This document shows, piece after piece, positions 26,438-36,359 of a stretch of DNA of 64,000 bases. Location: the NCBI GenBank assembly GCA_002284915.1, contig CP015606.1:1240001-1304000 (forward strand). The letters run 5' to 3'. Numbering within the stretch: the first letter of the stretch is position 1; the number at the start of each line of letters is the position of its first letter. Under the pieces are notes generated by a model. That model saw only the letters and a list, made by a program, of their open reading frames with translations. It was not told the DNA's origin and did not search any database. The position numbers were made by a program, and so were the translations under genes. This DNA is from Actinobacteria bacterium IMCC26077 (lineage in GTDB: Bacteria > Actinomycetota > Actinomycetes > Nanopelagicales > Nanopelagicaceae).

Positions 26438-27553
26438 CTAGCGACCGAGCGCATCTTTCAAGCGAGAGAAGAACCCAGTCTCACCGCCTTGAGTGCTGTT
26501 TACGGAGACTCGCTCTTTATCACCACGGAGCGCAGCGAAAGAGCGGAGTATCTCACTCTCTTTTTCAGAGAGTTTGGTCGGGATGACAACTTCGATGTGG
26601 ACGAAGAGATCACCACGACCGGAGCCACGTAATCGGGTGATTCCCTTTCCGCGGATAGGAATGGTTGTCCCACTTTGAGTTCCCTGCGGAATGTTTAATT
26701 CCAATACGCCATCGAGGCTCTCGATTTCTACTTGTGTACCCAGCGCAGCATCGACCATAGAGATCACCAACGGCGTATGGAGATCATCGCCATCACGAAC
26801 AAGACTTGGATGGCTTTCGATATGCACCTCAACGTAGAGATCACCGCTTGGCCCGCCACCGGGACCTACTTCACCTCTGCCCGCGAGTTGTATCCGATTG
26901 CCATCATCGATTCCTGCCGGGACATTAATTTGGAGGGTCGAACGCGAACGTACCCGACCATCCCCGGCGCATTCGCCACAAGGTTGCTTGATCGTCGTTC
27001 CATATCCTTGGCAATTTGCGCAGGGACGAGAGGTCATCATCTGTCCGAGTATCGAACGAGTCACCTGCTGCACCTCACCTCTACCGCGACAAAGTTCACA
27101 GGTAGTAGGTGAAGTTCCTGGAGCGCATCCAGTACCAGTGCAAATTTCGCACGTAACTGCGGTTTCAACGGTGAGCTCGCGTTCTGTACCAAATGCTGCC
27201 TCGTCAAGGGTGATATCGATTCGAATGAGCGCATCTTGCCCGCGCCGCACGCGCGCTCGTGGACCACGCGATCCACCACCACCGAAAAATGCATCCATGA
27301 TGTCGCCGAAACCAAACCCACCACCGAAACCACCACCGAATGCGCCATCGCCACCCATGTCGTAACTGCGCCGTTTCTCAGGATCGCTCAAGATCTCATA
27401 GGCATGTGTGACTTCTTTGAACCGCTCCTGCGAACGTGGATCGGGATTGACATCTGGATGGAGTTCCCGCGCCAATTTTCGATATGCGCGCTTGATCTCA
27501 TCGGATGACGCCTCCTTTGCGATGCCCAAGGCAGCGTAATGATCTTGCGCCAC
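26438..27553 (-). CDS. dnaJ: Chaperone DnaJ (DnaJ2 type)
   Basis: Hsp40 co-chaperone that stimulates DnaK. The 371-residue protein has the J domain with the HPD tripeptide (residues 1-70), a Gly/Phe-rich linker (GGDGAFGGGFGGG), a zinc-binding domain with four CxxCxGxG-like repeats (CEICTGTG, CELCRGRG, CANCQGYG, CGECAGDG), and C-terminal substrate domains. Pairing with hrcA is the actinobacterial dnaJ2 arrangement. It overlaps hrcA by 1 base. Confidence 0.97.
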   Translation of the reverse strand: MAQDHYAALGIAKEASSDEIKRAYRKLARELHPDVNPDPRSQERFKEVTHAYEILSDPEKRRSYDMGGDGAFGGGFGGGFGFGDIMDAFFGGGGSRGPRARVRRGQDALIRIDITLDEAAFGTERELTVETAVTCEICTGTGCAPGTSPTTCELCRGRGEVQQVTRSILGQMMTSRPCANCQGYGTTIKQPCGECAGDGRVRSRSTLQINVPAGIDDGNRIQLAGRGEVGPGGGPSGDLYVEVHIESHPSLVRDGDDLHTPLVISMVDAALGTQVEIESLDGVLELNIPQGTQSGTTIPIRGKGITRLRGSGRGDLFVHIEVVIPTKLSEKESEILRSFAALRGDKERVSVNSTQGGETGFFSRLKDALGR

Positions 27554-28563
27554 TAGATCTCCTCTTGCAGGAAGCGACTGACGTACCGCGCAACTGCGCC
27601 GACTGCGCTCATTGATGTGGCGTAATCCATGCGAGTTGGACCAATAATTCCCAGAGTGGCAACGGCGTCGCCCGTAGGACCGTAGCCCGTAGTGATTACG
27701 CTTGTGGATTGCAGCTTCTTATCTTCCTGCTCATGCCCAATCCGTACCTTCATCTCATCTACCGCTTCACCCAGCAGACGAAGTAGCACGACTTGCTCTT
27801 CGAGGGCCTCTAAAACCGGGTGGACGCTCTCATTGAAATCTGGGGCATGGCGGGCGAGATTTGAGGTGCCGGAGATAACAACGCGCTCTTCATTCCTCTC
27901 AATAGCCATCTCGAGGACTACCGAAATCACATTTCGTACATTCACTTGCGCAGGTTGCGCGAAATTACCTTCGAATGCTTCTAGGAGTGTTGGTAACGAA
28001 GCCAATTTCTTGCCTTGCGCTTGGGCATTTAACTTGCTGCGCAGTTCGGAGAGCGTGCTCTCACTCATCTCTGAAGCGAGATCAAGAATTCGCTGTTCTA
28101 CTCGCCCGGTATCTGCAATCAGAATAAGCATCAATCGAGTGGGCATCAGGGAGATGACTTCAATGTGGCGAACCGAGGATCGCTTGAGCGATGGATATTG
28201 CACAATCGCAACTTGATGAGTGACCTGTGCCAATAAACGAACAGTACGAGCAACGACATCATCGAGATCCACTGCGCCTTCGAGGAACTTATCGATAGCT
28301 CGTTTCTCAGGAGCTGATAACGGTTTCACGGTAGAGAGTCGATCGACGAAGACTCGATAACCCAAATCAGTCGGAATTCGGCCGGCGCTAGTGTGCGGTT
28401 GGATGATGAGCCCCTCATCCTCCAGGGCAGCCATCTCGTTACGAATAGTGGCCGGAGAGATACTCAACCCATGGCGCGCAGCGAGCACCTTGGAGCCAAC
28501 GGGTTCATGGGTGGCCACATAGTCTTCGACTATGGCGCGCAAGATTTCCATCCGACGCTCCAT
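27553..28563 (-). CDS. hrcA: Heat-inducible transcription repressor HrcA
   Basis: Repressor of class I heat-shock genes through CIRCE. The 336-residue protein has the N-terminal winged helix ([25 protein letters not shown] and [21 protein letters not shown] in parts over residues 1-55) and a GAF-like C-terminal domain. A strong AGGGGG ribosome site precedes the ATG. A CIRCE element 28 bases upstream shows autoregulation. Confidence 0.97.
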   Translation of the reverse strand: MERRMEILRAIVEDYVATHEPVGSKVLAARHGLSISPATIRNEMAALEDEGLIIQPHTSAGRIPTDLGYRVFVDRLSTVKPLSAPEKRAIDKFLEGAVDLDDVVARTVRLLAQVTHQVAIVQYPSLKRSSVRHIEVISLMPTRLMLILIADTGRVEQRILDLASEMSESTLSELRSKLNAQAQGKKLASLPTLLEAFEGNFAQPAQVNVRNVISVVLEMAIERNEERVVISGTSNLARHAPDFNESVHPVLEALEEQVVLLRLLGEAVDEMKVRIGHEQEDKKLQSTSVITTGYGPTGDAVATLGIIGPTRMDYATSMSAVGAVARYVSRFLQEEI

Positions 28564-28591
28564 GTAACACCCCCTGGGACACAGACCTGAG

Positions 28592-28618
28592 TTGGCACTA
28601 ACTGATTGAGAGTGCCAA
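28592..28618. promoter_or_regulatory. CIRCE operator upstream of hrcA
   Basis: TTGGCACTA, nine bases, then GAGTGCCAA. This matches the CIRCE pattern TTAGCACTC-N9-GAGTGCTAA with compensatory changes that keep the inverted repeat. It lies 28-55 bases upstream of the hrcA ATG, so HrcA should repress hrcA-dnaJ-rsmE and possibly the genes that follow. Confidence 0.93.
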
Positions 28619-28632
28619 TTTTAGGGGGAAAA

Positions 28633-28983
28633 TCAGATAGTTACGAGCGCAATCGACGCGCAGGTGAGAAGGATGAATGCTGGAAGGCCGGAAGCTGCCT
28701 TCTTGGCGCGAAAGTGCAGGATCAGAGCCACTGCCATCGTGCACCAGACGCCAACGAGGGATAGCCACTGGATTGCATTGGTGAACCAAGAGTCGTACAA
28801 CCCAATCACCAAACCCAACGCCAACAAGACTTCGAAGAAGCCAACAAGTCGAGCGATCCCATCGGGAACATTGACCTCGCGCGTACCTGAGAGGCCTTTA
28901 TCGCTGCCGCTTGCTTTCGAAATTCCTGACGCCAAGAAAATCAACGCAAGGAGGCTAGTAAGTATGAGATTGAGGGTATGCAT
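28633..28983 (-). CDS. DoxX-family membrane protein
   Basis: A 116-residue integral membrane protein with four predicted helices (LILTSLLALIFLASGISK, VGFFEVLLALGLVIGLY, WLSLVGVWCTMAVALILHF, FILLTCASIALVTI). The first helix GISK and the FFE of helix two match DoxX-like proteins. Some relatives act with thiosulfate or redox systems, but most are uncharacterised. It lies 22 bases after hemW and just ahead of the hrcA regulatory region. Confidence 0.75.
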   Translation of the reverse strand: MHTLNLILTSLLALIFLASGISKASGSDKGLSGTREVNVPDGIARLVGFFEVLLALGLVIGLYDSWFTNAIQWLSLVGVWCTMAVALILHFRAKKAASGLPAFILLTCASIALVTI

Positions 28984-29005
28984 GAGCAGATACTACCGAG
29001 AAGCC

Positions 29006-30151
29006 TCAGGAAATCACTTCACGTACTACCTGATCGGCGAGAAGTCGGCCCTCGAGTGAGAGGACGGCCCGCCCGGACTTCCAGCTATCTGGAAGAAATA
29101 ATCCACGTTGGTAGAAATCTTCAAGTACAGTGAGTTGATTTTTCTCGAATCTATTTAATTCAATTCCCGAGCGCATTCGAATGCGCAACATCAAATCCTC
29201 GATGGCTTGGTCCTTTTGCGACAAAGTTTCGCTTGCTGCCGCAGGCGAGCCACCCGCTTTTATCGACTCGATATAGCTCTTTGGGTGCTTGATATTCCAC
29301 CAACGTTTACCCGAAAGATGTGAATGAGCGCCAGCACCAAATCCCCACCAATCAGCGCTCAGCCAGTACGCCTCATTATGTCTGCATTGGTGGCCAGCTT
29401 TCGACCAATTGCTCAATTCATACCACTCGAAACCAGCGGTACTTACTTTCCGATCGAGCAAAAGATATTTCTCTGCACTCTCATCATCGTCGGGCATTAC
29501 TACTTCACCACGACGTACAGCCGCGCCGAACTTTGTACCTTCTTCCACGATAAGCGCGTACGCGCTGAGGTGATCTATCGGCAACGAGAGCGCAAAATCG
29601 AGTGATTCGCTGAAATCTGTAACGCTCTCGCTTGGCGTACCATAAATCAGATCCACGCTGATGGAATCAAAACCTGCCGAGCGAGCATCATTCACCACTT
29701 CGCCAACCCGATTCGAGTTATGAGTTCGGTCGAGAACCGCAAGTACGTGGGGTTTCACGGATTGGACGCCGAAGGAAATTCGGTTAAAGCCAACTTCGCG
29801 AAGCTCCTTTAGTGAACTCGCGTCGACCGAATCAGGATTAGCCTCCGTGGTAATTTCACAATTCTCGGTCAGCCCAAATCTCTCATTGAGCCGGTTGAGC
29901 ACGCGAGCCAGCTGCTTGGCTGGAAGGAGCGTTGGCGTGCCGCCGCCAAAGAAGATGGTAGAGATCGCCTGCTCCCCTGTTTGCTCGCGAGCAATTTCGA
30001 TTTCATCTAAGAGCGCATCGATATACCCCTCGGCGACGCTTGCGACTGAATCACTACCTTGCCTGAGCTCTCCTGGGGTATACGTGTTGAAATCGCAGTA
30101 GCCACATCGTTTTACACAATAAGGAATATGGACGTAGACCGATAACGACAC
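29006..30151 (-). CDS. hemW: Heme chaperone HemW (radical SAM, HemN-like)
   Basis: Radical-SAM family protein that delivers heme or acts near coproporphyrinogen metabolism. The GTG at 30151 gives a 381-residue protein starting MSLSVYVHIPYCVKRCGYC, with the [4Fe-4S] motif CxxxCxxC. FFGGGTPTLL and the C-terminal HemN domain follow. HemW lacks the extra cysteine of true HemN, as here. An upstream ATG (30262) would run through the divergent gene and is rejected. A TAAACT box 7 bases before the GTG suggests a leaderless message. Confidence 0.9.
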   Translation of the reverse strand: MSLSVYVHIPYCVKRCGYCDFNTYTPGELRQGSDSVASVAEGYIDALLDEIEIAREQTGEQAISTIFFGGGTPTLLPAKQLARVLNRLNERFGLTENCEITTEANPDSVDASSLKELREVGFNRISFGVQSVKPHVLAVLDRTHNSNRVGEVVNDARSAGFDSISVDLIYGTPSESVTDFSESLDFALSLPIDHLSAYALIVEEGTKFGAAVRRGEVVMPDDDESAEKYLLLDRKVSTAGFEWYELSNWSKAGHQCRHNEAYWLSADWWGFGAGAHSHLSGKRWWNIKHPKSYIESIKAGGSPAAASETLSQKDQAIEDLMLRIRMRSGIELNRFEKNQLTVLEDFYQRGLFLPDSWKSGRAVLSLEGRLLADQVVREVIS

Positions 30152-30175
30152 AGATAGAAGTTTATACTCATCGAT
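30152..30175. promoter_or_regulatory. 24-base divergent leaderless promoter pair (hemW / acyltransferase-like gene)
   Basis: Two GTG starts face away from each other with only 24 bases between. On plus, TATACT (30163-30168) lies 7 bases before the GTG at 30176. On minus, TAAACT (30159-30164) lies 7 bases before the GTG at 30151. The boxes overlap by 2 bases, so the two promoters should compete for polymerase. Any -35 elements lie inside the opposite coding region. Confidence 0.55.
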
Positions 30176-30811
30176 GTGTCCGGCTCCCTGCCCTCGAAAG
30201 TGCGAATTGGTGCGCTCGACGCGATGCGCGGCATGGCAATTCTTCTCATGATCTTCGACCATGCGCTCTCAGCGCTGGAATCAACAGGTATCAATAACAG
30301 CATCGTCGAATACGCTCGCCTCTCAATCACTCGATTTTCGATGCCACTTTTCATGATCGCATCCGGAGTTGTTTGGGGCCGCTACGGACTTCGTTTCAAA
30401 CGATGGGCGCAAGTAGTCGCATGGGCGATCATCATCAACGCGATGACCCGATTGCTCTGGCCCGACTTTAACTTCCCTGAAATCTTGATGGTCTGGGCGT
30501 TGATTGCGATATGTTGGCAAATCGTCGCGCGCTTTCCCATTATCGTCATGATCATTGGTTATACCCAAACCACCTATTGGCAAATTCCTTGGCAGGGCTT
30601 CCAACCTGGTGAACTTTTGATCTTCCTCGGCGCTGGAGTAATCCTCTCACGTGCGCCACTGGACGGACTCTGGCGCGAACGGAGAACTTCTCGATTGCTC
30701 GAACCGCTTAGCGTCGTTGGACGATATCCACTAACAATCTATGGAATACATCTAATCGCGTTCGCGGTGATCGTTGCGACTGTTAACAATCGATTCACTT
30801 CTTTGTTTTAG
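30176..30811 (+). CDS. Acyltransferase-like membrane protein (DUF1624/HGSNAT-like)
   Basis: A 211-residue multi-pass membrane protein. The N-terminal [23 protein letters not shown], where an Arg-Gly follows the first helix, and the late [16 protein letters not shown] match DUF1624/heparan-glucosaminide acetyltransferase-like and acyltransferase-3 proteins that modify sugars or lipids in the membrane. It is short for the family. The substrate is unknown. Its 3' end overlaps the convergent lepA by 17 bases. Confidence 0.7.
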   Translation: MSGSLPSKVRIGALDAMRGMAILLMIFDHALSALESTGINNSIVEYARLSITRFSMPLFMIASGVVWGRYGLRFKRWAQVVAWAIIINAMTRLLWPDFNFPEILMVWALIAICWQIVARFPIIVMIIGYTQTTYWQIPWQGFQPGELLIFLGAGVILSRAPLDGLWRERRTSRLLEPLSVVGRYPLTIYGIHLIAFAVIVATVNNRFTSLF

Positions 30812-32657
30812 CTTTATCGCCTTCATCGCTTGTGGATAGTGCAGCGATAAAGGCCTCTTGTGGCACCTCTACCCGCCCCACCATCTTCATCCGCTTCTTT
30901 CCCTCTTTCTGCTTCTCCAGAAGTTTTCGTTTCCGAGTGATGTCACCGCCATAGCATTTCGCTAGAACATCTTTCCGAATAGCGCGAATGTTCTCGCGAG
31001 CGATGATCCGTGCCCCGATTGCCGCCTGAATGGGCACCTCAAATTGCTGTCGTGGAATCAATTCGCGGAGCTTGCCGGTCATCATGACACCGTAGGCGTA
31101 TGCCTTCTCTCGATGGATAACAGCGCTAAATGCATCGACTTTCTCGCCCTGAAGCAAGATGTCGACCTTTACCAAATCACCTTCAGCTTCGCCGATTGGT
31201 TCGTAATCAAGTGAGGCATAACCTCGAGTCCGTGATTTCAAGTTATCGAAGAAATCAAAGACAATCTCACCAAGCGGCAAGGTGTAGCGAATCTCTACAC
31301 GATCCTCGGAAAGATAATCCATTCCCTGAAGGATGCCTCTTCGGCCTTGGCAGAGTTCCATGATCGATCCGATAAATTCGCTAGGCGCCAGAATCGTCGC
31401 GCGCACGATTGGTTCGCGTACTTCAGCGATCTTTCCATCCGGGAACTCACTCGGATTCGTCACTTCAACTTCGCGACCATCTTCTAAGGTGAGGTGATAA
31501 ACCACGTTTGGTGCCGTGGAAATAAGGGAGAGACTAGCCTCGCGCTCGAGTCGCTCCCGCACAATCTCCATATGAAGGAGTCCAAGAAAGCCACAACGGA
31601 ATCCAAATCCAAGCGCAGCAGAGGTCTCGGGTTCGAAGACCAGCGCGGCATCATTGAGCTGGAGTTTTTCCAGCGCTTCGCGAAGAGTTGGATACTCCGA
31701 AGCATCTAGTGGATAGAGGCCAGAGAAGACCATCGGAATCGGATCTTTATAGCCAGCAAGCGCAACTTGTGCTGGCTTCGTTGCCGTAGTCACCGTGTCA
31801 CCTACACGAGATTGGCGTACATCTTTTACACCAGTAATGAGATAACCCACTTCACCCACACCTAAACCTTTACTCGGGATTGGTTCGGGAGAAATCACGC
31901 CCACTTCTAACATCTCGTGTTTCACGCCGGTGGAGAACATCTGAATCTGGTCGTGATCACGAAGGCGCCCGTCAATCACTCGAACGTAAGTAACTACTCC
32001 TCGATAAACGTCATAGACCGAGTCAAAAATCAAAGCGCGGGCAGGAGCGCTCGCATCGCCTTGTGGAGCAGGAATTCGTCGCACAATCTCATCGAGAAGA
32101 TGTTCGACGCCATCTCCAGTCTTACCTGAAACTTTGATGCAGTCGCTTGGATCGCAGCCGATCAATCGCGCTAACTCATCGGCGAACTTCTCCGGTTGTG
32201 CGGCAGGTAGATCAATCTTGTTAAGTACCGGAATGATGGTTAAGTCATTCTCCATCGCCAGATATAGGTTCGCTAAAGTTTGGGCTTCGATTCCCTGCGC
32301 GCAATCGACTAGAAGCAATGCACCTTCGCACGCGGCAAGCGATCGGGATACTTCGTAGGTAAAGTCGACGTGACCGGGCGTATCAATCATATTCAAGATG
32401 TAATCCGAGCCATCCGTGCGCCACGGAAGTCGAACTGCTTGGGATTTGATCGTGATTCCGCGTTCACGCTCAATATCCATTCGGTCGAGATACTGCGCAC
32501 GCATATTGCGCGCTTCGACTACACCGGTGATACCCAGCATCCGATCTGCAAGGGTAGATTTACCATGATCGATATGCGCGATGATCGAGAAGTTACGAAT
32601 GAGCGCCGGATTGGTTTCGGCAGGTTGTGGCGCGCTACTTAACGGGATGGCAGGCAT
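30795..32657 (-). CDS. lepA: Elongation factor 4 (LepA)
   Basis: Translational GTPase that binds the ribosome and affects initiation and back-translocation. The 620-residue protein has the G1 [14 protein letters not shown], the switch [11 protein letters not shown]3 DTPGHVDF and G4 NKIDLP, the LepA-specific C-terminal domain, and a Lys-rich tail ([11 protein letters not shown]). It lies after rpsT and overlaps the convergent acyltransferase-like gene at its end. Confidence 0.97.
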   Translation of the reverse strand: MPAIPLSSAPQPAETNPALIRNFSIIAHIDHGKSTLADRMLGITGVVEARNMRAQYLDRMDIERERGITIKSQAVRLPWRTDGSDYILNMIDTPGHVDFTYEVSRSLAACEGALLLVDCAQGIEAQTLANLYLAMENDLTIIPVLNKIDLPAAQPEKFADELARLIGCDPSDCIKVSGKTGDGVEHLLDEIVRRIPAPQGDASAPARALIFDSVYDVYRGVVTYVRVIDGRLRDHDQIQMFSTGVKHEMLEVGVISPEPIPSKGLGVGEVGYLITGVKDVRQSRVGDTVTTATKPAQVALAGYKDPIPMVFSGLYPLDASEYPTLREALEKLQLNDAALVFEPETSAALGFGFRCGFLGLLHMEIVRERLEREASLSLISTAPNVVYHLTLEDGREVEVTNPSEFPDGKIAEVREPIVRATILAPSEFIGSIMELCQGRRGILQGMDYLSEDRVEIRYTLPLGEIVFDFFDNLKSRTRGYASLDYEPIGEAEGDLVKVDILLQGEKVDAFSAVIHREKAYAYGVMMTGKLRELIPRQQFEVPIQAAIGARIIARENIRAIRKDVLAKCYGGDITRKRKLLEKQKEGKKRMKMVGRVEVPQEAFIAALSTSDEGDKAKTKK

Positions 32658-32677
32658 TTATGCCGCACTGAATTTCG

Positions 32678-32950
32678 TTATCGAGCTGAAACAGATGATC
32701 CAGCAGCCTTAGCCATTGCTGACTTCTTGTTGGCTGCTTGATTCTTATGGATGACACCCTTGGATACCGCGACATCAAGGGCTCGAGAGGCAGCGCGGAG
32801 CTCCTTGGTTACTACCGAGGCATCGCCAGCTGAGACGGCATCACGGAAACGTCGGATAGCGGTCTTGAGCGAGGAACGAACAGCTTTGTTCCGCTCTTGC
32901 GCCTTCGCGTTGGTCTTAATCCGCTTGATCTGCGACTTGATGTTTGCCAT
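32678..32950 (-). CDS. rpsT: 30S ribosomal protein S20
   Basis: Small-subunit protein of 90 residues starting [14 protein letters not shown], with basic helices and the C-terminal [18 protein letters not shown] that are standard for S20. The 117-base gap upstream is G+C-rich, holds a small hairpin (CACC...GGTG) and has a GGGG-type ribosome site; no confident promoter is picked. lepA follows 20 bases downstream. Confidence 0.97.
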   Translation of the reverse strand: MANIKSQIKRIKTNAKAQERNKAVRSSLKTAIRRFRDAVSAGDASVVTKELRAASRALDVAVSKGVIHKNQAANKKSAMAKAAGSSVSAR

Positions 32951-33067
32951 CTGCTTGTGAACCCCTTGCCCACCGTCGTTGGTGGAAATCGTTGGAAGCC
33001 AGAGCGCTGGAGGGCGCCAAGTGGCTTGTTCTGCGGCCCTGAGGGTATCAGCAGGGCAGCGGCTCGC

Positions 33068-34018
33068 TCAAACTGAGAGCGCTGCTGACGCTCGCGCAGC
33101 GGCGATAGCCATCAGGGCCTGCTCGCAGGCGTAGGCCGGGTCGCTGCCGCCCCCTTTGACTTGGCTATCTGCTCGAGCAATGGCATTGATTGCCTGAGTG
33201 ATGCCCGCCCCGTTCCACCCGGTGAGCTGTCGTCGAGCCTTATCCACCTGCCATGGCGCCATTCCAAGGACTGGAGCCAACTCTGCCGCCCGAGCTGAGC
33301 GCGGCGCCGAACCAACCTTTGCCAAAGTTCGCAACGAGGTGGCCAGTGAATTGACGATGACGACTGGATCAACACCCGTGTCAAGGGCTTGGCGTAGCGT
33401 CACGAGCGCATCACCCAGTGAGCTCTCTAAAATCGCATCGGCAACAGCGAACGAGGTGGTTTCTACCCGTCCTGCAAATAGCGCATTGACATCCTTAATC
33501 TCAATTACGCCGTGGGTATCACTAATGAGTTGATGAAGGGTGCTAATCATTTCACGAGCATCTGCTCCTGCAGCATCAACCAACGCTCGAGCGGCATCGT
33601 TACTTATCTTGCGTCCGCGATCAAGCGCCTCAGCTTTTACCAATTCAATCTTTTCGCCATCTTTCTTAATTGCATCGCACGCGATAAAAGTAACCTTTGC
33701 TTTCTTCAATTTCTCGATGAAAGCCTTCCCTTTCACGCCGCCAGGGTGAACAAGTACCAACGTGATATCACCAGGTTGATCGGAGAGAAAATGGAGAATC
33801 TCGGCTTGCGCCTCCTCGGGTATATCTTGCAATTCTCGTAAGACCACCAAACGCTCTTGCCCAAACAACGAAGGCGCGGTCTCGTTAGTAAAGTCCCCCG
33901 GCGCAATCTCGCTGCCATCTAGCGTTACCTTCTCTGCGCCTACCTTTTCTTGTTCAATCCGACTCAAGGCGCGATCCGCTAAGACCTCTTCACTGCCCAT
34001 AAGTAGATAAGCAGCCAC
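33068..34018 (-). CDS. holA: DNA polymerase III subunit delta
   Basis: Clamp-loader subunit that opens the beta clamp. The 316-residue protein has the divergent AAA+ fold (MAAYLLMGSEEVLADRALSRIE, SLFGQERLVVLRELQ) and the C-terminal collar domain (LGMAPWQVDKARRQLTGW, DPAYACEQALMAIA). The GTG start gives a normal N-terminus. It follows comEC by 46 bases, the usual comEA-comEC-holA order. Confidence 0.94.
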   Translation of the reverse strand: MAAYLLMGSEEVLADRALSRIEQEKVGAEKVTLDGSEIAPGDFTNETAPSLFGQERLVVLRELQDIPEEAQAEILHFLSDQPGDITLVLVHPGGVKGKAFIEKLKKAKVTFIACDAIKKDGEKIELVKAEALDRGRKISNDAARALVDAAGADAREMISTLHQLISDTHGVIEIKDVNALFAGRVETTSFAVADAILESSLGDALVTLRQALDTGVDPVVIVNSLATSLRTLAKVGSAPRSARAAELAPVLGMAPWQVDKARRQLTGWNGAGITQAINAIARADSQVKGGGSDPAYACEQALMAIAAARASAALSV

Positions 34019-34064
34019 AGCGCCCCCAATCTCCGAGATGCTTACACGTACAAAAACAGAACCA

Positions 34065-36359
34065 TCAGAGCGCCCATGGCGTATTCGGTGCTGTTACGAC
34101 TAGGAGATTACCTTGCCGCTTGGCTAATGCAATGCTCCGATCTTGATCTGTTCGAAAAACCTCGCCAAATCTTCCATAGAGCTCGAGGGCTGACTGGCTG
34201 GGATGACCGTAAGGATTGCCCGAGCCGACGCTAAAGATGCTCACCTTAGGTCGCAGATACCCAATCAACTCTGGATCTTGAAGCGCTGAACCATGGTGGA
34301 TAGCTTTCATAAGATCAATAGGCATCCGATTCCATTGTGAGGTCATCGGTAATTGCTTGAGCGCCGCAAGCGCTCGCGCCTGCCCCTCAAGCTCTAAGTC
34401 GCCTGCAGCAAAGATCGTCAAACCTTCAATCGAGGCCAGAATGGAGATGCTCGAATCATTAGGAGTGGTGTGGGCTGCGACGGCTACCACTTTGATTGCC
34501 ACTTGATCCCGCTGATAACTCTCACCCACCTTGGGTACCTGCACGGTCAGCCCATCGAGTAACCGCTCAACGCGCTCGGCCTCAACTTCTGGTTCTCGGG
34601 TGGGTGATATCCAAACTCGACTTACCGCGCGACCGTTTATAGCACCTGCTAATCCAGATACATGGTCGGCGTGGAAGTGGGTAAGGATGAGTAGTTCTAT
34701 CTTCTTGATCTCCAGCGCATCAAGACACCTATCAATGGCTCGTTCATCGGGGCCGACATCAATCACTAGAGCTTGATGTACTCCGGTTTTGATGATCATT
34801 CCATCGCCTTGGCCGACATCGCATTGAAACACCCGCCAATCGGAAGGAATCCACGAACTCGCAAATGGGTTGAGGCTGAGCGCTACTCCGACTGAGAGAA
34901 CAATTACGACTCCAATAAGATATTTTCGGGCTCTTCTCCGAAGCATGTGAGCGACGGCAAGAGTTGCCGCGATAACTAGCAGCGAACCAATCCAGGATTG
35001 CGGCCATTTCAAAGCAGCGAACGGAAGTGTTGAAAGCGCTCGAGCAACCGTTGTAATCCATAACGCAAATGGAGTCATGATCCAACCAATCAACGTACCC
35101 GCGCTGGAATTAATTGGAGCTAGCACCATGAGTGCTACGCCGAAGATTGTGATCATAGATATCACCGGCGCCACGAGAAAGTTGGCAAATATTGAAATCA
35201 AACTCAACTCACCAGATAGCGCCACAATCACAGGTAGGCACGAGATGGTGGCGGAAATCGGAATCGCTAACGCTTCCGCAAGTAGGTGATGGACTCTCCG
35301 GGCTGCCAACCAGCGAGTAATTACCGGCGATAAAAATAACAATCCAGCGGTGGCGAAGACTGAGAGGGCAAATCCTGCATCACGAACATAGAACGGGTTG
35401 AGCAAGAGCAAAGTCGAAATTGCCGCTGCAAGTGCAGGGATAGGTGATGCTCGAACGCCGCGAGATTTAGCAACCAACAACACCCCCGTCATGACCGCGG
35501 CTCGCAACACCGATGAGCTGGGCCGGACCAGAAATATAAAAACTAGTAGGAAGAGCGCAATCCCGATCCACAACGTACGTCCGCGCACTCGTAGCCCGCG
35601 CCCAATGAGAAGTAGCAGCGAGGCAACAATCGCAAAATTCGCTCCGCTGACTGCGGTGAGATGAGTCAAGCCGCTTCGGCGCATCGCAGTCGTGAGATCA
35701 ATACTCTGCCCCGACCGGTCGCCCATGACTAATCCAGGAATCAATCCCCGCGCATCATCTGGAAGAACACGCAATGAGTCTTTAATCTCACTTCGAATTG
35801 AACTCGTCAATTGCCAGAGTAATGAAGCTCGTCTTGTTCGCTTGACATCACCTATTTGAGTAAGTGACCCAGCAACAGTCGTATATCCTGAGAAAATCTG
35901 GACTCTTACTAAAAGTTGTACCTGATCTCCTGGAATGAATTCTGTGAGAGTGCGATCTCCAAAGAGAAGTAGGGGCACGGAAATATCAGTATCGTCAATT
36001 TTTATGCTCTTTACCTCTACGAGGAAAAGATTACGTTGACGATAATCCCCACGAATTTGACCGGGAATCTCGCGGACATCACTGGTCAGTTTTGCTTGGG
36101 CCCAAACTATTTCGCCAACCCGCTCAGCAAAGAAATCGCGCTGTAGCGCGCTCTGGTGAATAGCGAGGATGATGGCACCGACCAGGAATGCGGCCAAGAA
36201 AATGCCAAAAGTCCTACGCCAAAAAAATCCCACAAGGATGAGCAATAAGATGGCGAGAATGAATCTCTTGCCAGAAGTTTGACCAAAGAGCAGTGATTGA
36301 CCGAAGGCGCCACACCAGATACCGACTGCTGGAATGAGTAATCGAAAATCGCGCTTCAC
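34065..36359 (-). CDS. comEC: ComEC/Rec2 competence DNA channel
   Basis: Membrane channel for uptake of single-stranded DNA in natural transformation. The 764-residue protein has N-terminal helices, an OB-like segment, the Competence domain (SGLTHLTAVSGANFAIV at about residues 230-246, then multiple helices), and a C-terminal metallo-beta-lactamase domain with LTHFHADHVSGL and IHHGS that may degrade the non-transforming strand. All three regions are intact. It overlaps comEA by 4 bases. Confidence 0.95.
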   Translation of the reverse strand: MKRDFRLLIPAVGIWCGAFGQSLLFGQTSGKRFILAILLLILVGFFWRRTFGIFLAAFLVGAIILAIHQSALQRDFFAERVGEIVWAQAKLTSDVREIPGQIRGDYRQRNLFLVEVKSIKIDDTDISVPLLLFGDRTLTEFIPGDQVQLLVRVQIFSGYTTVAGSLTQIGDVKRTRRASLLWQLTSSIRSEIKDSLRVLPDDARGLIPGLVMGDRSGQSIDLTTAMRRSGLTHLTAVSGANFAIVASLLLLIGRGLRVRGRTLWIGIALFLLVFIFLVRPSSSVLRAAVMTGVLLVAKSRGVRASPIPALAAAISTLLLLNPFYVRDAGFALSVFATAGLLFLSPVITRWLAARRVHHLLAEALAIPISATISCLPVIVALSGELSLISIFANFLVAPVISMITIFGVALMVLAPINSSAGTLIGWIMTPFALWITTVARALSTLPFAALKWPQSWIGSLLVIAATLAVAHMLRRRARKYLIGVVIVLSVGVALSLNPFASSWIPSDWRVFQCDVGQGDGMIIKTGVHQALVIDVGPDERAIDRCLDALEIKKIELLILTHFHADHVSGLAGAINGRAVSRVWISPTREPEVEAERVERLLDGLTVQVPKVGESYQRDQVAIKVVAVAAHTTPNDSSISILASIEGLTIFAAGDLELEGQARALAALKQLPMTSQWNRMPIDLMKAIHHGSALQDPELIGYLRPKVSIFSVGSGNPYGHPSQSALELYGRFGEVFRTDQDRSIALAKRQGNLLVVTAPNTPWAL

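Noticed and set aside
30152-30262. hemW starting at the upstream ATG (30262)
   Set aside because: The added 37 residues precede the conserved VYVHIPYC, are unlike HemW and overlap the divergent gene; the GTG at 30151 fits better.
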